A DNA stretch of 64,000 bases, from contig JAIRYW010000075.1 of NCBI GenBank assembly GCA_031267645.1, forward strand, positions 62,001 to 126,000. Reading direction: 5' to 3'. Shown piece by piece: positions 34,208-42,370 of the stretch. Made by a program: the position numbers and the translations under genes. This DNA comes from Propionibacteriaceae bacterium (GTDB lineage: Bacteria; Actinomycetota; Actinomycetes; Propionibacteriales; Propionibacteriaceae). Below the pieces are notes generated by a model. It saw only the letters and a program-made list of their open reading frames with translations, was not told the origin of the DNA and did no database searches. Position 1 is the first letter of the stretch, and every line of letters begins with the position of its first letter.

Positions 34208-35286
34208 CGCCACAGTTCGCCGGCGGCGTCGAAGAAGTCGCGCCACTCGCGGCTGTTCCGGGCCCGTTCCCGGACCACGTTGTCGATGTAGTGACGCATC
34301 AGACGGGCGTCCTCCTCCGAGCCTTTCAGCGCGATGCCGACCAGCTGTCGGGCCACGTCGCCTGAACGCACCACCCCGTCGCCCAGGTAGCGGGCCGCCA
34401 GCGACGCCGCGATCGCCACGTCCACCGCCTCGGCGGTCGACATCACCGCCTGGGGGCGTTTCACCGGCGTGCCGGCGGCGGTGGCGCCCGACCGCAGGTC
34501 GGTGAAGGCCGTCACCAGCACGTCCATCACGGCGTCAGGCAGCGGCGGACGCTGGTCGCCCAACTCGGACTCCAGCGCCGTGCCGATCAACTCGGCCTCG
34601 AAGGCCCGGTCGCGGATCGGACGGACGGTCTCGAAGTTGAACCGTCGCTTCAAGGCCGCCGACATCTCATGCACCCCCCGGTCTCGCAGGTTGGCGGTGG
34701 CGATCACGTTGAACCCGGGACGGGCCGTCACCTGGCTCTCGAGTTCGGGCACCATCAGCAATTTCTCGCTCAAGATCGACACCAAGGTGTCTTGGATCTC
34801 CGGCGGGCAGCGGGTGATCTCCTCGAACCGCACCAACCGTCCGGTCTCCATGGCCCGGTGCACCGGCGAGGGCACCAGGGCCCGTCGGGTGGGCCCTTCG
34901 GCGATCAGCAGGGCGTAATTCCACGAGTAACGGATGTGATCCTCGGTGGTGCCGGCCGAGCCCTGCACGGTCAAGCTCGACGTCCCCGAGATGGCCGCCG
35001 CCAACAACTCCGACAGCATCGACTTGGCCGTCCCCGGTTCTCCGACCAACATCAGCCCCTGTCGACCCAGCAAGGACACGATGGCTCGATCCACCAGCGG
35101 ATCGTCCCCGTAGAACTTACGGCTGACCTGGAGCTTGGGGTCGCCCAAGATGAAACTCCGGACCGACCGGGGCGACAACTTCCAGCCCGGCGGCGTGACC
35201 GTGCCGGCCGCCGCTTCCGCCTCGGCCAGCCGGGCCAACTCCCCGGCGAAGCGATGCTCAGCCGGCGGTCTCAACTCATCGTTCAT
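34204..35286 (-). CDS. MoxR-family AAA+ ATPase (YehL-like)
   Basis: A 360-residue AAA+ protein with Walker A LVGEPGTAKSMLSE, a Walker B region LVRFEEITRCPPEIQDTLVS (Glu in place of the usual Asp), sensor 1 FNVIATANLRDRGVHE, and Arg residues in LKRRFNFE. MoxR ATPases act as chaperone-like remodelers with VWA partners, and the VWA gene is two places downstream. The ATG lies 230 bases after the DUF4132 stop. That gap holds only two imperfect copies of a CCGCGGAG...CAGCCTCTC phrase and may contain a second promoter. Confidence 0.9.
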   Translation of the reverse strand: MNDELRPPAEHRFAGELARLAEAEAAAGTVTPPGWKLSPRSVRSFILGDPKLQVSRKFYGDDPLVDRAIVSLLGRQGLMLVGEPGTAKSMLSELLAAAISGTSSLTVQGSAGTTEDHIRYSWNYALLIAEGPTRRALVPSPVHRAMETGRLVRFEEITRCPPEIQDTLVSILSEKLLMVPELESQVTARPGFNVIATANLRDRGVHEMSAALKRRFNFETVRPIRDRAFEAELIGTALESELGDQRPPLPDAVMDVLVTAFTDLRSGATAAGTPVKRPQAVMSTAEAVDVAIAASLAARYLGDGVVRSGDVARQLVGIALKGSEEDARLMRHYIDNVVRERARNSREWRDFFDAAGELWR

Positions 35287-35516
35287 GGCCTCAATTCTGG
35301 CAGCCGGCCGGACCCAGGCGCCCCGTCTTCGGAACAGAGGGCCAGTCGGTTCGGCCAGGGCGTCTGGTCCGGCGCGGCGACCGGCTCCCGTTGCCGCCGC
35401 GGAGCCCTCGAACAGCCTCTCCGGGTTCGCTGGGCGAAGTGATCGAGACGATGGGCGCGCCCGCGGCCGCCGCGGAGGTCTCGGACAGCCTCTCGGGGCG
35501 GCCGGGAGGGGTCGAT

Positions 35517-38500
35517 TCAGACCCCGGTCTTCTGGGCGTAGTCGGGGTCGTAGGGGCCGAGGGCGGCCAGGGCGGCGTAGTCGGCGTAGGTTTCGGCCAG
35601 CAGCACGCCGGGCACGTCGGCCAGCGGCAGGGGCCGGTTCCGGCGGGTGAAGTAGAGGGCCTCGGTGGCACAGGAGATGTTCTCCTCGGGCAGGTAGCTG
35701 CCGGTGAAGCTGAGGACGGCCGTCAGGTCGGCGGCGGCGAACGGTTTGACGTATTCGCTGAACCAGCCGCCGTCCTCGGCCCCGCTGCGGCTGTAACCGC
35801 GTTTGGCGGCCAGGCCCCGGAAGCTGAACGTGTCGGTCAGGTGGCCGCGCAGGTCGCTCGCCTCAGTCGCTCCGGCGGCGAGGACCGGGAGGGCAGCCCT
35901 GAACTGCTCAAACAACGGTTCAACCTGGTAGTCGGTCAGGTGGCCGCGCCAGGCGGCGGTGTCGGCGGCGGTCAACAGCACGGCGTGGGCCAGGCCGACC
36001 CGGGAATCGGGCGCCAATGCGATGGGCTCGTCGTCGACGCCGATGAGTTCGCCGTCCTCGGTGGGGCGGAAGGCGCGCTGGCCACGGCCGGGGTTCTCCA
36101 GCCACACCAGCCGGGTGATCAACTGGGACACCAGCGGGTGGTTAGCCAAGAATTCTTGCCAGTCGGTGGCGGCCCAGCTGCGCTGCAGGCACATCGCCTC
36201 GTACAAGCGGGCGGTCTGCAGGGCCAAGACGGCTTTGAGCTCCTTGCGTGAGGCGGTCAACTGTTTCTTGGCTTCGGCCACCAGTTCCTCGTCGTCGCCG
36301 CCGCGCGGGTCGGGCAGCGCCTTGATCGGCTTCCCGTCGGCGGCGGTCAGCACGACGGTGGCCTTGGGTCCGACTCGGCCCAGGAACTCCCGGGGGCCGA
36401 AGTCGAGGTGCAGCAGCCGGTCCTCGCTGAACCCGGCGCTGGGGATCGTCCGGTCGGCCAACTCGTCCGGGGTCCAGCCGCGGGCGTCGGCGATCCGGCC
36501 GACGTAGTCGAGGGCCTTGGCTTGGATGGTGGCCTGCTTGAAGCGCCGCGAGATCGACAACAGCAACTGTATGGCGGCCGGCTGGCCGTTGGCGTACAGG
36601 GCGCTGACCAGGTAGTCGACTTGGGCCCGCCGTCGGCCGTGGTCACGGATGTAGCCCTGGGTCGCGTTCGCCAACTCGATGCCGGGCAGGCGGGTCGTCA
36701 AAGCCAGCATGCCCTTGTCAGGCGTCGCGGAGCCCAGATAGATGGCCTGATGCTCTTTGTACGCCTCGGCCGTGAGCTCTTCGACCGTGCGGGCGGCGCG
36801 TTCCTCGTAGAAACGGATGGACTCCGGGGTGTGGCGGTGTTCGAGCGCCCACTTCAGACCGTCCTGGTTCTGCTGCCAGTGCCTCGGGCCGGCGCTGGCC
36901 GCCGCAGCCCGGCTCTCCGCCTCGGCCGGGTGCCGAGTGTCCTGGGCGATCCAGGAGCGCAGCGCGTGCCGACCGATCTCAGCGGCGTCGGCGGGGACGA
37001 GCCGGGACAGGTAGCGGTCGATCAACCCGGAGCCGTCCGGCTCCTTCAGTTTCACGGCCAGCACGAACCACCAGGCCAGGACACGTGGATCCACCGGGGC
37101 GCCGTCGGCCCAGCGGGCGGCGGGGATGGTCTGGCTGGAGAACCAAGCCAGCGACGCCGGCCGAGCGGCCTTCAACCCCTTGACCGCTTCGGCCAGCAGC
37201 GCTTCCGGGGCGAGGTCGCCGCTGATGTCGCCGCCCAAGACCTCCAAGGCGGTCAGCAGCGCCGCCCGGGCCAGCTCCCGCTTCTCCTTGGTCAAAGCCG
37301 TCCGCAAGGCCGGGATCGCCGCCGGGTCGCCTTGCCGGGCCAGCCAGTCGGCCGCCGCCGCCCGGATCTCGCCCTTGGAGTTGCCCAGCCCCTGTGCGGC
37401 CAGAGCCGGGGCCGCCGGGTGCCCCCGCAGGGCCGCCTGGGCCAGCGGCCGGTTGGTCCGCGAATCGCCCAACGCCACCGCCGCCACCTTGGGCAAGACC
37501 GACTGGGGCAGGTGGGGGAAATGGGCCAACACGCTCAAGGCCTTCGTCACCTGTTCGTTCGAACCGGCCAGCCAGCCCTCCAACACGTCCACATGGTCGA
37601 CGAACCAGGGCCAGGCCGCCTGGGGGGAGACTGGATTGTCCAGGCACTGCGCCAGATCGGTGGTGATCCCGGCCCGGGCCAAGGCGTCGGCGATCACCCG
37701 TAGATCGGTGTCGGCGTCCGCCCGGGTCCGCACCGTGCCGATGTACCAGTCGCCCTGCTCGAGGTTGCGCAAGCGCAGAGCGTGGATCAGGTTGAGCGAA
37801 GGAGCGGTGTTGACGAGCCACATCGAGCTGAAGTGCTTCAACAACTTGGCGTGGGTGGTCTGGCCGGCGGCGGCGCGGACGATTTCTTCCAGGTCGGCCC
37901 GGGTCACCGAGCGCGCGTTCGCGAGGTTCTTCTTGGTCCAGGTCGCTTCCTTGCCCTCGAGGCGGGCGATCTGAGCCTGCAAGCCGCGGGTCAGTTCGGC
38001 TATCACCGCCTCACCGTCCAGCTGGTCGCTCAGCGGCTCGAAGGGCGGGGTGACGATACGCTCCGCCGGAACGTCGGCGCTGGCCGCGACCGCTCCGCGC
38101 CGCGCCGTCGCCTGCTCGACCAGCGCGCCGAGCCTCGCCCCGGCCGCGACCGCGTCGGCCAGCAACGCCGCCCCGGCCTGGTCGCGTCCCAACCACTCCA
38201 CCAATTCGCCCGCCCGGGCTACCGGAGCCTTCAGCAGCACATCCGGCAACACCTCGGCCCGGGTCTGGTCCGACAGCTTCGCCAGCGCCCGCAGGGCCAC
38301 CGTCCGCACTCCTTTGGCGCTGTCCACGCCAAAGACGGCCACCAGGCCAGCCAGGGTCCTGAGCACCGCGGGCGTCTGCTCGGCCCGTTCCATCAGGAAG
38401 GCGCGGGCGTCCGCGTTCAAACGGCCCGCCCGCTCCGGTGTGAGCCGGGATCCCTCGGCCGCCAACAAGTCGTCCATCCCCGGCAGCTTGTGCGGTTCCA

Positions 38501-39113
38501 GGCGCACACCCCAGATGCTGTCGGCCCGCTGGCACAAGGCCAACAGGCCCACGGTCTGAGGCTCCGGCCCACCGTCCTCGGCCGCCAAGGCCACCGCGAA
38601 CTCGGCCCGCCAGGCCGGCAGCCGCTTGGCCACCGTCTCGTCGCTCCAACGGTTGTCTTCGTTGAAGGTGCCAACGACATCGTTGAGCAGCCCGGTCAGC
38701 CACCGCGGCACGCCTGGGACCGTGCGGTTCACGTCCACCGCCAGGGCCGCCAACAGTTTCCCGAAGCGGACGAACTGGGCCGGCGTGGCCGACGACCCGT
38801 AGAACCGGCCGCGGGCGCTGCGCACCGTCTCGGGCTTGACCCCGGCCGACGTCAACGCCGCCTTCGCCTGGTCGGACAGGTTGTGCCAGCTGTACCACGA
38901 CTTCAACCGCCCCGGCTCGATCAGCAGGGCGTCGACGTCCGGGTCCTTGGCCTGCTCCAGGGCGTACAGAATCTCCGCGCCCGCCCCCGACTGCACGAAC
39001 TCGAGCGCCTGCTCGTACCACCCGCCCGGCCCCGCCTGCAACGGCGCCAAAGCCTCCCGCAACTCCTTGCTGGGGGCCGATCTCATCAGCAGGTTCTTGA
39101 TACGACTCATCAT
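35517..39113 (-). CDS. DUF4132 family protein (YehI/MolR-like)
   Basis: A 1198-residue soluble protein starting MMSRIKNLLM with AGGAG just before the first ATG. The long upstream frame to 39299 overlaps repeat DNA and is rejected. The middle is HEAT-like helical repeat sequence. The C-terminal 250 residues contain RAFRPTEDGELIGVDDEPIA and WFSEYVKPFAAADLTAVL, as expected for DUF4132. E. coli YehI is about the same size and likewise precedes yehL, yehM, yehP and yehQ. It is the first gene of the operon. Biochemical function is unknown. Confidence 0.85.
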   Translation of the reverse strand: MMSRIKNLLMRSAPSKELREALAPLQAGPGGWYEQALEFVQSGAGAEILYALEQAKDPDVDALLIEPGRLKSWYSWHNLSDQAKAALTSAGVKPETVRSARGRFYGSSATPAQFVRFGKLLAALAVDVNRTVPGVPRWLTGLLNDVVGTFNEDNRWSDETVAKRLPAWRAEFAVALAAEDGGPEPQTVGLLALCQRADSIWGVRLEPHKLPGMDDLLAAEGSRLTPERAGRLNADARAFLMERAEQTPAVLRTLAGLVAVFGVDSAKGVRTVALRALAKLSDQTRAEVLPDVLLKAPVARAGELVEWLGRDQAGAALLADAVAAGARLGALVEQATARRGAVAASADVPAERIVTPPFEPLSDQLDGEAVIAELTRGLQAQIARLEGKEATWTKKNLANARSVTRADLEEIVRAAAGQTTHAKLLKHFSSMWLVNTAPSLNLIHALRLRNLEQGDWYIGTVRTRADADTDLRVIADALARAGITTDLAQCLDNPVSPQAAWPWFVDHVDVLEGWLAGSNEQVTKALSVLAHFPHLPQSVLPKVAAVALGDSRTNRPLAQAALRGHPAAPALAAQGLGNSKGEIRAAAADWLARQGDPAAIPALRTALTKEKRELARAALLTALEVLGGDISGDLAPEALLAEAVKGLKAARPASLAWFSSQTIPAARWADGAPVDPRVLAWWFVLAVKLKEPDGSGLIDRYLSRLVPADAAEIGRHALRSWIAQDTRHPAEAESRAAAASAGPRHWQQNQDGLKWALEHRHTPESIRFYEERAARTVEELTAEAYKEHQAIYLGSATPDKGMLALTTRLPGIELANATQGYIRDHGRRRAQVDYLVSALYANGQPAAIQLLLSISRRFKQATIQAKALDYVGRIADARGWTPDELADRTIPSAGFSEDRLLHLDFGPREFLGRVGPKATVVLTAADGKPIKALPDPRGGDDEELVAEAKKQLTASRKELKAVLALQTARLYEAMCLQRSWAATDWQEFLANHPLVSQLITRLVWLENPGRGQRAFRPTEDGELIGVDDEPIALAPDSRVGLAHAVLLTAADTAAWRGHLTDYQVEPLFEQFRAALPVLAAGATEASDLRGHLTDTFSFRGLAAKRGYSRSGAEDGGWFSEYVKPFAAADLTAVLSFTGSYLPEENISCATEALYFTRRNRPLPLADVPGVLLAETYADYAALAALGPYDPDYAQKTGV

Positions 39114-39202
39114 CGAGCTCCTGTCTGGCCGGCCCGTCCCGTCGCGTCCGCCAGCCCGTCGTCCGGATCGAGGTATTCCGGGGAAGTTTACGCGCTTCGG
39201 CA

Positions 39203-39259
39203 GCTGCCCCGTTTGACGCTCGCGCCCTCGCGGGTTCGAGTCCCGTGGGGGTCGCGGTG
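39203..39259. repeat. 57-bp direct repeat, left copy
   Basis: It matches 41826-41882 with two mismatches, and with that copy encloses 2.6 kb containing the IS481 relic and AbiE. It includes GCGGGTTCGAGTCCCGT, which looks like a tRNA T-arm, but no rest of a tRNA is present. It is a candidate attachment or duplication boundary. Confidence 0.75.
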
Positions 39260-39262
39260 TGA

Positions 39263-39333
39263 TGTCTCGGGTGATAGTTGACGGTATGTCTCGGGACATA
39301 GCTGACGGCGGTGTCTCGGGTGATGGTTGACGG
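39263..39333. repeat. Three copies of a 22-bp IS-end-like repeat
   Basis: Units at 39263, 39287 and 39312 begin TGTCTCGGG and end TTGACGG or CTGACGG. The middle unit contains GTCTCGGGACATAGCTGAC, similar to remembered IS481-family terminal sequences. They directly adjoin the transposase relic. Confidence 0.55.
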
Positions 39334-39859
39334 TCAGGTCTGGGGGTGGTTCGGGGCGCCGTTCTTCTGTTGGACGCCGAGCGAGGCCGACAGGTGTTCG
39401 AAGCGGGTGCGGCCGCCTTTCCCGCCGGCCGACCGGGTGGCGTGGACCATTCCGTCGCCTGGTCGGCCTCGAACCTGGTCCAAGACGACCTGGGACGTTC
39501 GCAGGGCTGGGGGCGACCAAGCCGGCTCCGACCAGGGTCCGGTGGACGGTGGACGCCGCCGGGACCGGCCGACTTTCTCGTTCGAGGTGGGCCCTGATGG
39601 TGGCCGGGCCGGCGTCCGGGCCTCGGGCGGACGATCTTCGACGCGGGGCCACGATCCGGTTCACGGCATCGGAGCCGATCCGCCCGGGCGAGGTCTCAGG
39701 TCTCTTGGACCGGGGCTCGAACGCGGCGGCGCCCTAGGTCTGGTAACGGTCGACGAGTCTGGACACCCATTGCCGTGACAAGCCATAAGACCTGGCGACC
39801 TCCGACACGGAACGGCCTTCGACGACGACGGCGGTGATGACGACACGTGCTCTGGACAT
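39334..39859 (-). mobile_element. IS481-family transposase relic
   Basis: Leftward translation from ATG 39859 gives VEGRSVSEVARSYGLSRQWV, an IS481 HTH, then an in-frame TAG where relatives have Glu. It resumes GAAAFEPRSKRPETSPGRIG, followed by DAGPATIRAHLERES and VHRTLVGAGLVAP. After a frameshift come RSSWTRFEADQATEW and, in a third frame, GVQQKNGAPNHPQT. The DDE core between the last two is largely missing. It is a dead, internally deleted copy. Confidence 0.75.
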
Positions 39860-39877
39860 ACACCGACCCTGTCAAAA

Positions 39878-40048
39878 GAGATCACCGGGGCGTTCCTGGA
39901 CGAGGTGATCGCCGACTATCTGGCGGGCGAGGGCATGAACAGCTTGGCCAGGCGGCGCCATGCTGGGTCGCGCTGTGTCCGGGACGCTCCGACTGACGCC
40001 GGCGTCGAGATCCGTCAGCAGCAGGGTGGTCACAAGAAGTCTGCCTAG
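39878..40048 (+). pseudogene. Possible fragment of a recombinase or transposase HTH protein
   Basis: An open frame without a start reads ITGAFLDEVIADYLAGEGMN, then garbled sequence, then TDAGVEIR and GGHKKSA before a stop. The ends resemble a helix-turn-helix tail with RRWLTDAGVEIR-like sequence and a damaged middle. The family is uncertain. Confidence 0.3.
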
Positions 40049-40058
40049 AGTGATCACA

Positions 40059-40092
40059 CGCAGAACGATACCAGATGTGGTATCGTTCTGCG
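40059..40092. promoter_or_regulatory. AbiE operator: perfect 15-bp inverted repeat
   Basis: CGCAGAACGATACCA, four bases, then TGGTATCGTTCTGCG, ending one base before the AbiEi GTG. AbiEi antitoxins are known to bind inverted repeats at their own promoter. The closeness to the start suggests a leaderless or very short-leader transcript, or an operator lying over the initiation region. Confidence 0.75.
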
Positions 40093-40093
40093 C

Positions 40094-40651
40094 GTGACAG
40101 TACGGGACGAGTTGTGGAATGTGGCGGTCGACCAGTACGGCTATGCCACGACCGCCGACGCCAAGCGCCTCGGCATCAACCGGGTTGAGCTGGCGAAGTT
40201 GGCGGCGCGCGGCGGCCTGGTGAACGTCTCGCACGGGGTGTATCGGTTCTCGCAGTGGCCAACTTCGGCCAACGACCATCTGATGGAAGCCGTCTTGTGG
40301 ACCCGTGACACGACCGCTGTCTTGTCGCACGACACGGCGCTGAACGTGCTGGATCTGTGCGACATCAACCCGACCCGGCTCCACGTCAACGTCTCCCGCC
40401 GCTACCCGATCCGCCGCATCGACACGCCGCACAACATGGTCGTCCACTACGACCGGTTGGACGACGCTCAGCGCGGCTGGTGGGAACAGATACCGACCGT
40501 GACCCCGACGACCGCCATCGAGCAGGGCGTCCGCACAGCCGTGCGCCCCGATCTGCTGCGGCAAGCCATCGACACCGCGCTCAAGCGCGCCATGATCGAC
40601 ACGGCCACCGCCGACCGGCTGGCCCGAGAACTGAATGAGGCTCACCGATGA
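40094..40651 (+). CDS. abiEi: AbiEi-family antitoxin/transcriptional repressor
   Basis: A 185-residue protein with the N-terminal winged-helix region (YGYATTADAKRLGINRVELAKLAARG), then GVYRFSQWP and the C-terminal AbiEi domain containing TRDTTAVLSHDTALNVLDL and VTPTTAIEQG. The start is GTG with no normal ribosome site; the inverted repeat sits directly upstream. It would repress the operon and counter the nucleotidyltransferase toxin. The stop overlaps the toxin start by ATGA. Confidence 0.9.
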   Translation: MTVRDELWNVAVDQYGYATTADAKRLGINRVELAKLAARGGLVNVSHGVYRFSQWPTSANDHLMEAVLWTRDTTAVLSHDTALNVLDLCDINPTRLHVNVSRRYPIRRIDTPHNMVVHYDRLDDAQRGWWEQIPTVTPTTAIEQGVRTAVRPDLLRQAIDTALKRAMIDTATADRLARELNEAHR

Positions 40652-41565
40652 GCCTGTCCGAACTGCCCGCCAAGAACCGCCCCGACCCGTCGGCGCGCGC
40701 TTTGGACCAGTGGGTCCGCGACGCCGTCAGGCTGACTGGCGAGCAAGAACGCCGGGTCGGCTGGATGCTGGCGTCCACCGTCGTCATCGCCGCGCTGCAG
40801 CGGGCGCTGGGCGACGACGGGCATCCGTTGTGGCTGGCCAAGGGCGGCGTGTACATCCAGTTACAGCTCGGCCAGGGAAGCCGCGCCACCCAGGACATCG
40901 ACACGCTTTTCAGGGGCACTGCCGCCCAGTTCGAGACCGCTCTGGCCGATGTGCTGTCCCAGCCGTGGGGGCCATTCACCTTGCAGGCGTTCGACCTGGA
41001 GGAGATCGCCGGGGCGCGGCGGCTAGTCAAGCCGCGCCGGTTCGAGGTCCGCCTGATCGTCAAAGGCACTGTCTGGCGGCGGGTCAGGGTCGAAGCGTCC
41101 TTCCCCGAAGGGCGGATCGCCGATCACGGACAGCCAGTGCCGACGCCTCCGGTCAGGTTCTTCGGCGTCGAGGCCCCCGATCACCTGGCCGGCATCGCCA
41201 TGGACTACCAAGTCGCGCAGAAGTTCCACGCCGCTTCCGACCCTGACACCGACGGTTACACCAATGACCGCGTCCGCGACATCATCGACCTCGCCCTGCT
41301 CCGCGACCACTTCTACCCCGGTGATCCGCCATCCAGCCTGCGCCAAGCCTGCCTGGATCTGTTCGACGCCAGAGCCGCCGAAGCCGAACAACTCGGCTAT
41401 CAACCTCGCCACTGGCCGCCCACCATGACCCAGAACCAGATCTGGCACGACACCTACCCCGGACTGGCCGAATCCATCGGCCTGGCGCTGACATTGGACG
41501 ACGCCGTCGCTGACGTCCACGACTGGATCGGGCTCATCGATCACACCGGAACCGGGCAACCGTGA
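40648..41565 (+). CDS. abiEii: AbiEii-family nucleotidyltransferase toxin
   Basis: A 305-residue toxin with the nucleotidyltransferase core LAKGGVYIQLQLGQGSRATQDIDTLF (the G-S...D-x-D pattern), a Lys-Gly pair before it, and a later QKFHAASDPDTDGYTNDRVRD segment typical of AbiEii. AbiE toxins transfer nucleotides and abort phage infection by stopping growth. It is coupled to the antitoxin by ATGA, and both look intact. Confidence 0.9.
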   Translation: MSLSELPAKNRPDPSARALDQWVRDAVRLTGEQERRVGWMLASTVVIAALQRALGDDGHPLWLAKGGVYIQLQLGQGSRATQDIDTLFRGTAAQFETALADVLSQPWGPFTLQAFDLEEIAGARRLVKPRRFEVRLIVKGTVWRRVRVEASFPEGRIADHGQPVPTPPVRFFGVEAPDHLAGIAMDYQVAQKFHAASDPDTDGYTNDRVRDIIDLALLRDHFYPGDPPSSLRQACLDLFDARAAEAEQLGYQPRHWPPTMTQNQIWHDTYPGLAESIGLALTLDDAVADVHDWIGLIDHTGTGQP

Positions 41566-41698
41566 CCGAAGAGCCCGACACCGCTGGTGCGCGTGGCGCC
41601 TTGGATCGCCTAACACCTCAAACGACGTCCGAGCCGCACGGACAGGCGTCTCCTCGAGAATCCTCAAACCCATGTCTGACAAGGTGAAACAAGCTCAA

Positions 41699-41716
41699 GG
41701 CGCACCAATGTGCGCC
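41699..41716. terminator. Hairpin downstream of AbiE
   Basis: GGCGCAC CAAT GTGCGCC is a perfect 7-bp stem and 4-base loop, 134 bases after the AbiEii stop. It may end the AbiE transcript. No T-run follows. The rest of 41566-41825 contains GC-rich hairpins but no gene. Confidence 0.4.
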
Positions 41717-41725
41717 AAAGTCACA

Positions 41726-41745
41726 GTGGAGCATAGGGGACTCGA
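41726..41745. repeat. Duplicate of the tRNA-Ala 3' end (att-like)
   Basis: GTGGAGCATAGGGGACTCGA is identical to 41904-41923, the 3' end of the tRNA-Ala gene plus one flanking base. A second copy of a tRNA 3' end beside the gene is the usual mark of integrase-mediated insertion. Confidence 0.6.
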
Positions 41746-41825
41746 CGCGTCCGGCTGCGCCGGCCGCTGTCCTGGTCCGGCCTTCGGCCGTCCGGCGGAC
41801 CGCTCGCTGCGGGTCAGCCCGTCGG

Positions 41826-41882
41826 GCTGCCCCGTTTGACGCTCACGCCCTCGCGGGTTCGAGTCCCGTGGGGGTGGCGGTG
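41826..41882. repeat. 57-bp direct repeat, right copy
   Basis: It matches the copy at 39203-39259 with two mismatches. It ends 22 bases from the tRNA-Ala 3' end. Confidence 0.75.
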
Positions 41883-41904
41883 GATCGTAGAACGCTCAAG
41901 ATCG

Positions 41905-41977
41905 TGGAGCATAGGGGACTCGAACCCCTGGCCTCCACCTTGCAAAGGTGGCACTCTACCAACTGAGTTAATGCCCC
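41905..41977 (-). tRNA. tRNA-Ala (TGC anticodon)
   Basis: The 73-base gene folds into a full cloverleaf: acceptor GGGGCAT with ATGCTCC (one G-T pair), D arm ACTC/GAGT, anticodon stem CCACC/GGTGG with loop TTTGCAA giving anticodon TGC, and T arm AGGGG TTCGAGT CCCCT. The discriminator is A, and CCA is not encoded. Its 3' end is duplicated nearby, suggesting use as an integration site. Confidence 0.95.
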
Positions 41978-42042
41978 AGCGGCTGGCTGGGCCAGTCCGA
42001 CACACGAGCGGCGCGGGGCCGGGTGGCCCCGGTCGCGTCAGC

Positions 42043-42168
42043 TCACTCGGACGGGATGCGATCGGTGATCTCGGCCCACAGCTGGGCCTTGTCGCGCTGG
42101 TCGCGCACCACCTTGAGGGCCAATCCGATGCCGGCCAGAGCCAACAGGACGAGGATGAGCTTCTTCAT
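42043..42168 (-). CDS. DLW-39 family small protein
   Basis: A 41-residue protein starting MKKLILVLLALAGIGLALKV, one hydrophobic helix, followed by VRDQRDKAQLWAEITDRIPS. This fits the small actinobacterial DLW-39 family, which has a similar membrane anchor and a D-L-W-like motif (here QLW) and often lies near tRNA-Ala or gyrase genes. AAGGAA lies upstream of the ATG. Function is unknown. Confidence 0.75.
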   Translation of the reverse strand: MKKLILVLLALAGIGLALKVVRDQRDKAQLWAEITDRIPSE

Positions 42169-42370
42169 GGTTCACAGTTCCTTCCCGATCAATGTCGCCG
42201 AGGGCCGACGAATTGGGGACCAATGATAAGACTAGCCCTCCAGGTCCCGCCGCCGAAGCCCCCGTCCGAGGGCCGCGGCGGACCGGGGCGAGGCTCAGGT
42301 AAGAGGAGAGACTTTGACGAACGGCCTGAGTTTTAGGTCCAGCTGCGGCCAGTTGCCATAGGCTAGACCA

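Noticed and set aside
39203-39259. A tRNA gene at the left 57-bp repeat
   Set aside because: Only a T-arm-like segment is present; no acceptor, D or anticodon arm can be formed upstream.
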